This document shows, in pieces, positions 12,997-19,815 of a DNA stretch of 32,801 nt. Made by a program: the position numbers and the translations under genes. The notes beneath the pieces were generated by a model. That model did no database searches and was not told the DNA's origin. It was given only the letters and a program-made list of their open reading frames with translations. This stretch comes from a virus, in IMG/VR virus record IMGVR_UViG_3300034061_001988, positions 1-32,801 of that record, one strand, 5' to 3'. Within the stretch, counting starts at the first letter, position 1; each line of letters starts with the position of its first letter.

Positions 12997-14468
12997 CAGT
13001 TATCCCCCGCCGACGCCTTCAGGTTTGCGGACACGATAACGGCTTTCACGGGGTCGCTGACGGCCACTTCAAAGATGCGGTCACGCGCCCAGCCCAAACG
13101 GCGCCAGATAGCGCGGTTGGTGTAATTACCCTGTTTGCCAATCCCGACCCAATGCTCATTCGACCAGGTAGAACCGCCATCGTTTGACCAGCGCAACATG
13201 GCCTGGGGGTTGTCACCCTGGCCGGTGGTCAGGCCAACACCAGGCTGGAATTGGATTTGAAATTCCTCGAAATACTGGCGCTGCAAATCGGTGGTGATGT
13301 GCGGGGCTCGACGCAACCGACGGATCGGGCTGCCAGCGTCGGTGTACTGGTCAAAATCCAGGCTGTAAATCTTGCCGTTTTCCCAATCGCCCACCAGGTT
13401 TTTGTTGGCGAACGCAATGCCGCAGTTGCCGCGGTGGCGGTGGTACGTGGCCGTTGGGCTGTCCCAATACAGCCATTTGTGCCACTGCTGCGTGGCCAGG
13501 TCATAAACCCAGGTCAGGTCGGCATTGGGGAACGTGATAACGTAAAACTCATGGCCTTCGACCTGGTAAGTCCAGGCGCGGGCGTCGGTCACGTCGATGC
13601 CCACCAGGCTGTTTTCCACGGCATGAGTTGACAGGCGCTTGTATTCGTAGCCTTGCATGATGCCGATGGTGGCCGTGCCAAGGGTATCCCGCGCCAGAAA
13701 CATGAACGTTTCAGCGTAGCGGGCCACGGAAAACGCCGCGCCGCAACCGTTTTGCGACGATGTGCCGGACACGCGCTGGAACGGAAACGACAACAGGCCG
13801 CTGATCTGGCTGCCGACGTCCACCCAAACTTCGGTGGTGACTTCGCCCAACAGGTACACCTGGCGGTGGTCAACAATCAGCGACACCAGGTTATCTGGCG
13901 ATCCGTTCTTTGTGCCGAACCAGGCTTGCGTGGACAGCGGCGAATCCAAGTCGGTTGCGCCGTAGTTTTGCGTGTTGGGCTGGTTGTACAGAATGTAACC
14001 GTCCACCACGTCGTTGACGGTCGCGCCTTGCCAGGGGCCGTCGGTCGATGGCAGCGTGACAAACGTGTTTGTGGAAACCACGTAGTAATAACGGTTGGGG
14101 CCGTCCACGATGTACGCGGTCAGGCCGCCCGTGGTCATTTGGTTGTCAGTGATCGACACCGGCCCCGCGTTGGTGGTCAGCGTTCCGACCTGGATGTAAG
14201 CCAGGCTGGTGTCAATTCGGTACACGCGGTTGCCGCACACGGCGATGGCATATTCCAGGCCCGACAGCGCCCGCATCCCGCGCACTTCCGCGGTAATGGG
14301 CAACGTGATTTCGGTCACCAAGCCAGGGGTTGGGTACAGCGCAACAATTCCCCGTTCGCCTGGCTGTTTAGTCGGGTCGATTTCGGGGTAAAAATTGATG
14401 CATTCCTGGTCGTTTTGGTAAATCGACCTGGTGGTGTACGACGCACCGACAAAACCAAAATCAGGCAT
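12996..14468 (-). CDS. P22 gp10-like tail hub / packaged DNA stabilisation protein
   Basis: The 490-residue protein resembles P22 gp10 (472 residues). It has an N-terminal FVGASYTTRSIYQNDQECIN with the conserved INFYPE, then repeated beta segments expected of a propeller (YAIAVCGNRVYRID, VYLLGEVTTEVWVD, FMFLARDTLGTATIG, WVYDLATQQWHKWLYWD), and a C-terminal SNDGGSTWSNEHWVGIGKQG. In P22 it forms the hub below gp4 and keeps DNA from leaking. It follows the gp4-like gene with a TGATG junction, as in P22. Confidence 0.9.
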   Translation of the reverse strand: MPDFGFVGASYTTRSIYQNDQECINFYPEIDPTKQPGERGIVALYPTPGLVTEITLPITAEVRGMRALSGLEYAIAVCGNRVYRIDTSLAYIQVGTLTTNAGPVSITDNQMTTGGLTAYIVDGPNRYYYVVSTNTFVTLPSTDGPWQGATVNDVVDGYILYNQPNTQNYGATDLDSPLSTQAWFGTKNGSPDNLVSLIVDHRQVYLLGEVTTEVWVDVGSQISGLLSFPFQRVSGTSSQNGCGAAFSVARYAETFMFLARDTLGTATIGIMQGYEYKRLSTHAVENSLVGIDVTDARAWTYQVEGHEFYVITFPNADLTWVYDLATQQWHKWLYWDSPTATYHRHRGNCGIAFANKNLVGDWENGKIYSLDFDQYTDAGSPIRRLRRAPHITTDLQRQYFEEFQIQFQPGVGLTTGQGDNPQAMLRWSNDGGSTWSNEHWVGIGKQGNYTNRAIWRRLGWARDRIFEVAVSDPVKAVIVSANLKASAGDN

Positions 14469-15448
14469 CAGTTAAATCCCCCGTCAAGAATGAACGCTGC
14501 GTCCTTTGGCCGTCCGGTCATCAACACGTCGGGATACCTAGACACTTGCGGCGGCTTCATGTTGGTGCGCTTGATCGTCGCTTTGGCCTGGGCGGCGTAA
14601 GCGGTGATCTGGCCCACTTGGGTCTGGTTGACCTTGCCAAACATCGGCATCAGGCGTTCAGCCAAACACCAGCGCAACGCCATGTTGTAGCCCTGGGGGA
14701 ATTGCAGCGTTCCGTACAGGTCGCCAAACTCGCGGAAAATGGTCTGCGTGAACAGGTGCATTTCGCCCTGGGCGGGGTTTGGCCAAACGTACACGATGCC
14801 CAACTGCTCCGACGGCTGGTAATAGACCGACTTTGGCCATGGGCCGTTTAACGACTTCAGGCCAATGGATTCGTATTCTTCAAGGCTCAAAATGCTAATC
14901 GGGTAATCCAAGCCACCGCCGTAGATGGGCGCACCGTTGGACGTGGTATTCACGCGCACAAACGCCGATTCGATGGTCAATGGGCGCTCATAGTAGGCAT
15001 CAATCAATTGCGCCACCACGGGCGTTGTGTGCGTCCGGCTGACGGTATATGTGCCGCCTTCGTTGACGTTGCCGCCAGCGCCGGTGTTGAACGACACGAT
15101 GGTTGTGCCAGGCAACACGCCAGGGCCGGTTAGGGTCATGCCCATGGTGATGGCGCCCTTGGTCACGCCGTCCACCGGCACGGTCAACGTTGTGCCGCTG
15201 ATCGAACCGACAAACCTTGCCGACACATTACCACCAGGGCCAAGCGTGTATTGAATTTGATTCTGGACGCACGGGAAAATGATTTCGGTGCGGTAAAACA
15301 CCATCATGTTTTCGTTTGACCATTGGGCGATCATGTCGTTCAGCATATCCAGCCCGTCTTGGGCTTCGTCTGCTGTCGGATTTTCGCCCGACGCCAACGC
15401 GCCAATATCCTTCATGGCGCGGGTGATGATGTCGTAAGGCGTTGTCAT
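14468..15448 (-). CDS. P22 gp4-like head-to-tail adaptor with extra beta domain
   Basis: Residues 1-70 (PYDIITRAMKDIGALASGE, DEAQDGLDMLNDMIAQWS) and 150-326 match the P22 gp4-type connector that extends the portal and links to gp10. The protein is 326 residues against 166 in P22. Between residues about 79 and 146 lies an added segment, GSISGTTLTVPVDG through GGTYTVSRTHTT, a glycine/threonine-rich beta module common in phage surface proteins. The insert would probably stick out from the connector ring. RBS and neighbours are ordinary. Confidence 0.85.
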   Translation of the reverse strand: MTTPYDIITRAMKDIGALASGENPTADEAQDGLDMLNDMIAQWSNENMMVFYRTEIIFPCVQNQIQYTLGPGGNVSARFVGSISGTTLTVPVDGVTKGAITMGMTLTGPGVLPGTTIVSFNTGAGGNVNEGGTYTVSRTHTTPVVAQLIDAYYERPLTIESAFVRVNTTSNGAPIYGGGLDYPISILSLEEYESIGLKSLNGPWPKSVYYQPSEQLGIVYVWPNPAQGEMHLFTQTIFREFGDLYGTLQFPQGYNMALRWCLAERLMPMFGKVNQTQVGQITAYAAQAKATIKRTNMKPPQVSRYPDVLMTGRPKDAAFILDGGFN

Positions 15449-15460
15449 GTCAGCCCCTTT

Positions 15461-15715
15461 TTAACAGTCTGTTGCGCCAGCAAATTCGGGCAAATTTTTC
15501 AAATACGCGTAGGCTTGCTCCCAAGCGTTTTGGCTGCTCATTTCATACGGCACGTTGTCGAAACAACGTTCATCAAGGTGATAGCTGTCACCAGGCTTGC
15601 GATAGCCCCGAACACAAACCATCATTTTGTTTTTACCGACAATTCGGGTTTCTTCAACGCGCCAGTAAGCGTTGAACGGCTCACCGCGGGCTGTGATTTG
15701 TTTGTTGAATGCCAT
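15461..15715 (-). CDS. Hypothetical late protein
   Basis: The start at 15715 has GGAG closely upstream. The 84-residue product is mixed beta/alpha with aromatic-rich stretches (YWRVEETRIVGKNKMMVCVR) and a final helix (NAWEQAYAYLKNLPEF). It lies between the tailspike and the gp4-like gene. Small proteins next to tail fibres can be assembly helpers, but no family is recognised. Confidence 0.65.
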   Translation of the reverse strand: MAFNKQITARGEPFNAYWRVEETRIVGKNKMMVCVRGYRKPGDSYHLDERCFDNVPYEMSSQNAWEQAYAYLKNLPEFAGATDC

Positions 15716-15727
15716 GTTGCTCTCCAA

Positions 15728-17536
15728 TCAGTTGTCGGTTGTCAAGGTTTGATAAATGTACTTGCCGCTGGTTGCCGCAAAACTGCTGCCGCCGCCACCG
15801 CTTGGGATGCGGATGTTTTTCAAAAACAGTTGCGACACATCGGCATTTACAAACGCAATGTAATAGTTCAAGTTGCCAACAGGGCTTAGACTGTTGGTCA
15901 CGTTTTCAATTGTCAACTCTTGCATTGGCACACTTGGGGCAATAAAAATAGCCCTTGAAAGCCAAGTCAGATTTGAATTGTCGTTGTCGATGTTAATGTT
16001 TTCAAGTCGTCCACGGCTGCAATCTGTCAGGTAAATTGCCGCCGCAACGCTGGCCGTCAGCGTACCACTCGACCATCCGCAGTTTTGCATCCATACGTTT
16101 TGGATAATGTTGTCTGACGATCCAGAAACAATGCCGTATGGAAAGCCGCCAATCGTCAACCCTTCCATGCGGTTGTATTGCCACATCAAGCCACCGATAC
16201 CAACAGAATCAACGGTGTGGTATGCCTCTGCGGCTGCCACGCTTAATGCGGTGGATGCCGCTGGCGCGAGAAGCGTCCAGTTTTTAAACACATTAACAAT
16301 TGACGCGGCACGAAATGAAAGAACATTCCAATACTCTGCGGAAAATTTTATGTTTTCAAACGTGCTATCAATCACACGCTCATTGGTGTACAAATTGCAA
16401 CCATTGGCGCTGCCTTTTAGTTGCTGCACGGTGTAATTTGAGTAAACAATGTTTTGACCACCCTCATACGGCATGGTGTTGCTGAAGTTTGCAAACGCAA
16501 CAGCATTTGTAAGTTGATGGCCAAGGCCCGACAACACCGTGCCGTTGTCACAAACAACGTTCATAAATGTGAAATAAGCACTGTCGGCATGGCAATCAAC
16601 TGCGTGACTGTACGACTGTGTTGCTTCAATGTTGCTGATTGTGCAGTGCATTGGAATTGAATAACCCGATCCACCGTTTGCAAAAACGTGGCGACAGCGT
16701 CGGCCAATCAAACCATCATGGCTGCAATGCTTTGTGCCATCAATGTAAATGGTTCCGTAGCAAAGACCAAGGCTGTCGCTGCCACCCAAGTGGCGCGTGT
16801 TGGTTGTTTGCACGTACATCGAACGGTCGATCTTGATGCCAGTGTCATCGTAGTTTTCCGTCGCAATGTCATCAAGCACCACGTTTTTGGCGTATTGAAT
16901 GTACAAACCGTTGCTGTAATTGATGACAGCATCAGACTTGCGAATCTTGATGCCTTGCACTTTAAAACCGGAATTTGGCGTAAAAAACTCGCAAGTTAGC
17001 CTGGTTGCCACCGGCGCGTTAATCGTTGCGCCCTCGGTAAACGTAACGCTGGATGACGTTCTGGCGGCAACTTCAAACATTTCCGCTTCGTAGTAATACG
17101 AACGCACGACCCGATCAGCCCACCGATTCGTGAACAAATTGCTGTTGCGATAGTTGATGAAATCACCAACGGCGCAAGTGTTGGAAATATTGTTGCTGAT
17201 TTGACCTTGCAGCAAATCGGCTGTTTGTGTCAAAGCTGTTGGCGTAACTTCTGGCGTTGCAATAGCGGTAATTGCTGTTGTGCCGTGGTCAATCACGGTG
17301 TTGTTGGAACCATCACCAACCAAAGAAACGCCAGGCTTCAAAACAATTTGCGCTGTGGTTCTGTACGTTCCAGCGGGAATGCGAACAGTGCCGCCACCAG
17401 CCGCAAAAGCGGCGTCAATTGCGGCCTGGATAAAAGGCTGCTCATTGGCAACAACTCCATTACCAGTTGCGCCAAAATCCAGCACATTGAAAGGTGCGCC
17501 GGTGACCATTGAATAGGAAACTTTTGTCAGTGCCAT
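15728..17536 (-). CDS. Tailspike with pectate-lyase-type right-handed beta-helix
   Basis: The 602-residue protein opens with a short virion-binding lead (MALTKVSYSMVTGAPFNV) and the pectate-lyase-3 start LDFGATGNGVVANEQPFIQA, then GGGTVRIPAGTYRTTAQI. The centre shows the strand-turn pattern of a parallel beta-helix (VQGIKIRKSDAVINYSNG, NVVLDDIATENYDDTGIKID). Tailspikes of this type bind and often cut host surface polysaccharide. The N-terminus lacks the P22 head-binding domain, which this phage encodes as a separate protein at 18989-19492. GAGGAAAAA precedes the ATG. Candidate catalytic acids cannot be chosen from sequence alone. Confidence 0.85.
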   Translation of the reverse strand: MALTKVSYSMVTGAPFNVLDFGATGNGVVANEQPFIQAAIDAAFAAGGGTVRIPAGTYRTTAQIVLKPGVSLVGDGSNNTVIDHGTTAITAIATPEVTPTALTQTADLLQGQISNNISNTCAVGDFINYRNSNLFTNRWADRVVRSYYYEAEMFEVAARTSSSVTFTEGATINAPVATRLTCEFFTPNSGFKVQGIKIRKSDAVINYSNGLYIQYAKNVVLDDIATENYDDTGIKIDRSMYVQTTNTRHLGGSDSLGLCYGTIYIDGTKHCSHDGLIGRRCRHVFANGGSGYSIPMHCTISNIEATQSYSHAVDCHADSAYFTFMNVVCDNGTVLSGLGHQLTNAVAFANFSNTMPYEGGQNIVYSNYTVQQLKGSANGCNLYTNERVIDSTFENIKFSAEYWNVLSFRAASIVNVFKNWTLLAPAASTALSVAAAEAYHTVDSVGIGGLMWQYNRMEGLTIGGFPYGIVSGSSDNIIQNVWMQNCGWSSGTLTASVAAAIYLTDCSRGRLENINIDNDNSNLTWLSRAIFIAPSVPMQELTIENVTNSLSPVGNLNYYIAFVNADVSQLFLKNIRIPSGGGGSSFAATSGKYIYQTLTTDN

Positions 17537-17567
17537 TTTTTCCTCATATTCCGTTCAGTTTAAATAT

Positions 17568-17858
17568 TTACCAAGGCAAACCAGTTGCCAACAATGGCGT
17601 TTTTTTTGCTTCAACTTTTGCGGAAAGTTTTTTTTCAACGTCTTGTTTGTCAATTCCGCTAGACCATATCCAATCAAGCACTTGCTGTTCTGCCAGGCTT
17701 TCATAAGGCGTCAACACATCACCGTCATTCCAATAACTCATTTCGGCAATGCTTTCATTAACTGCCCCGTCTGCCACTTCGCATTTCCAATAAGCGCAAG
17801 TTACAAAACCATCGGTTATGCGACGATCAAGATTTGTAACAGTCCATGAAATATTCAT
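17568..17858 (-). CDS. Small tail-associated protein, paralog A
   Basis: The 96-residue product starts ISWTVTNLDRRITDGFVTCAYWKCE, then has PYESLAEQQVLDWIWSS and ends LATGLPW. It resembles the 106-residue gene at 19495-19815 in length, N-terminal W-x-(V/I) strand, central WI helix and C-terminal LPW. Proteins of this kind are frequent next to tail-fibre genes of freshwater and marine phages, without known function. It lies between the second fibre and the tailspike. Confidence 0.7.
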   Translation of the reverse strand: MNISWTVTNLDRRITDGFVTCAYWKCEVADGAVNESIAEMSYWNDGDVLTPYESLAEQQVLDWIWSSGIDKQDVEKKLSAKVEAKKTPLLATGLPW

Positions 17859-17876
17859 CTTGTTCTTTCCAATGTA

Positions 17877-18986
17877 TCAACCATACAATCCAACAAACCA
17901 AGAACCGGCAACAGCGGTAAAGTTTGAACCTTGCGTTATGCTGACATCTTCCGAATTCGCGCTTTTAAACAGCCCCAACTGATTTGATGCTGGCGCATTT
18001 GACAACACAACGTTTGTGTTGGCTTGAATTGTGGTTATGGTTGCACTGTTCCACCTTGCAAAGTAAAGCCCACCGCTTCCATCACTTGCGGAAATAAAAA
18101 TTAATGCGCCGTAATTGGGAATAAAAAATGTCTTAGTGACCCCATTATTTCCAGTTGACGAATTTGTGCCAACAACTCTTCCTACACCAACATTCCATCC
18201 GCTGACTTGGCTTGTAAGTGATGCGGAAACATCGGTTGCCAGATTAAAAGTCTGATTTCCCGTAAATGTTTGTCCCGCGTCCGTTCTGGCTGCTGTGAAA
18301 TTGGCATCAGGAATGGTCATTACCCTAGTTGTTCCAGTGCCAGGGCCAACAATCTGCATTAGGCCGGTAGTGGCATTGGATGTGACGGCAGTAGCCGCCC
18401 CTGTGGTGTTTCCAGTGCCACCATTTCCAACGGGCAATGTTCCCGTCACTGCATTGGTTGATGCCAAGTTGATGGCGCCAAATGCCAAGGACGTACCAGA
18501 CCGACGCAAAACCTGGTTATCAGTTCCCGCTGCAATGCTGGCCACGTCTGCGGTTGCATTACCCGTAACCCCCAAAACAGACAGCGCCGACCCTTGGGCC
18601 AAACTGGAAAATGGCAAATCGCCGGTCACGCCATTGGTCAAATCAACTTGCGCCCAGGCTGGGTTGTTGTTTGCGCCGGTGTTTGACAGATAACGCGTTG
18701 CGGTGGTGTTTTTGGCCAACGCTGTCAACGTGGTTCCCGCGTTGTAATACAGCACGTCGCCTTGGGCGTAGGATGTCAGGCCCGTGCCACCGGCTGTTGT
18801 TGGAACAACTTTCCAGCCAATTACCTGGACAACGTTGGCGTTGTCTTTGTAAAACAGCTTGCCATCGGTGATGTTGATGGCCAGTTCCGACCCCAACGTG
18901 CTGTTGGCCAAATTGCCAGCCGCGGGCGTAGCTGCCGCCGTGCTGCTGCTGTAAATTTGTAGTGGCGTGAATCCGGTTTGTGCCAT
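17877..18986 (-). CDS. Tail fibre protein (369 residues)
   Basis: The ATG at 18986 has GGAG upstream and sits two bases after the adaptor stop. The N-terminus (MAQTGFTPLQIYSSSTAAATP, then NSTLGSELAINITDGKLFYK) is a common fibre start. The body holds the repeats VVPTTAGGTGLTS and LPVGNGGTGNTTGAATAV, the GGTG pattern of phage tail fibres. A globular end (about 270-369, YGALIFISASDGSGGLYFAR) could be the receptor-binding tip. It probably works with the adaptor just upstream. Confidence 0.8.
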   Translation of the reverse strand: MAQTGFTPLQIYSSSTAAATPAAGNLANSTLGSELAINITDGKLFYKDNANVVQVIGWKVVPTTAGGTGLTSYAQGDVLYYNAGTTLTALAKNTTATRYLSNTGANNNPAWAQVDLTNGVTGDLPFSSLAQGSALSVLGVTGNATADVASIAAGTDNQVLRRSGTSLAFGAINLASTNAVTGTLPVGNGGTGNTTGAATAVTSNATTGLMQIVGPGTGTTRVMTIPDANFTAARTDAGQTFTGNQTFNLATDVSASLTSQVSGWNVGVGRVVGTNSSTGNNGVTKTFFIPNYGALIFISASDGSGGLYFARWNSATITTIQANTNVVLSNAPASNQLGLFKSANSEDVSITQGSNFTAVAGSWFVGLYG

Positions 18987-18988
18987 GC

Positions 18989-19492
18989 TCAATACTCCAC
19001 TTCGATTTTGGAAGTGATGGGCGGCGCTTCAGAAAACAACAACGTGGTTCCACCAGTAATCGAAAACGTGTTTTTAAATTGGTACACGCCATTGATAAAC
19101 ACGTTGATGAAATTTTCCGACAATGGCGCCACTGGCAGCGTAAATGCTGTTGTTGCACCATCGCCGGTGTAATTGACGATGTTTGTAAATACGTTTTGGT
19201 TGATGCCTTGAATGTTGTCAAATGTGCCAATCAACGCGCCAGCGGAATCTTTGACAACAAATTTGTATGAAATGCCGGTTGTCAGCCAAATCTGGCCGCT
19301 TGGCACACGACCGGCGCCATCCAACACGATTGGATTGGAATGCGCGATATTCCCCGCGCTGGTCGTGTATGTTGCGGCGTTGGTGTTGGTTCCGGCCAGG
19401 TAGGTTTCAATTCTGCCGCCAGCCAACGGATCGCCGTTGTCGTTGAAAAGTTGGCCACCGACGCCATAAAACGGGGAAAGGCTGACAGTCAT
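18989..19492 (-). CDS. Stand-alone head-binding adaptor (P22 tailspike N-terminal domain-like)
   Basis: The 167-residue product begins SPFYGVGGQLFNDNGDPLAG and continues GRIETYLAGTNTNAATYTTS, PIVLDGAGRVPSGQIWL and SYKFVVKDSAGALIGTFDNI. This is the pattern of the head-binding/adaptor domain at the N-terminus of P22-type tailspikes and related fibres. Residues 105-167 form a second beta domain. Here the adaptor is its own gene, so receptor-binding proteins must attach to it non-covalently. It lies between the small paralog at 19495 and the second fibre. Confidence 0.85.
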   Translation of the reverse strand: MTVSLSPFYGVGGQLFNDNGDPLAGGRIETYLAGTNTNAATYTTSAGNIAHSNPIVLDGAGRVPSGQIWLTTGISYKFVVKDSAGALIGTFDNIQGINQNVFTNIVNYTGDGATTAFTLPVAPLSENFINVFINGVYQFKNTFSITGGTTLLFSEAPPITSKIEVEY

Positions 19493-19494
19493 AG

Positions 19495-19815
19495 TTATTC
19501 CTCAAAAGTGGGTGTGAACACCTGGGGCGCCCATGGCAGCGGGCGGGCTTGTTGCTCCACCACGTTGACCATTTGTTCAGCCAGGCGGGCTTCAATCATG
19601 TTTTTGCCATCGGCCATGGTTTCGGCCTTAATCCAACCCACGATCATTGTTTCCGTCACCTGGTCAAACGCGACGTCCATTTTAGGTTCACGGAAAAACC
19701 AGTTGCCTTCAGTTTCGACGGCGGCAAATTGATTTTCAAGGCGGGCAAAATACCTGGCTTCGGTGATTAAATCACCATCGGCTTTGATGCCTAGAATTTT
19801 CCAGGTCGTGTTCAT
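19495..19815 (-). CDS. Small tail-associated protein, paralog B
   Basis: The 106-residue product (TWKILGIKADGDLITEARYF..., VTETMIVGWIKAE, ARPLPW) shares its layout with the protein at 17568-17858: an N-terminal strand pair, a central helix starting near a WI pair, and a late LPW. It follows the long fibre with a shared-base TAATG junction. A chaperone or capping role in fibre assembly is possible but not shown. Confidence 0.7.
   Translation of the reverse strand: MNTTWKILGIKADGDLITEARYFARLENQFAAVETEGNWFFREPKMDVAFDQVTETMIVGWIKAETMADGKNMIEARLAEQMVNVVEQQARPLPWAPQVFTPTFEE

Noticed and set aside
13653-14600. Plus-strand 315-codon frame over the gp10-like and gp4-like genes
   Set aside because: Antisense shadow of two conserved tail genes.
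18643-19230. Minus-strand 195-codon frame overlapping the second fibre and adaptor
   Set aside because: It lies in another frame of two strong genes and has shadow-like composition.
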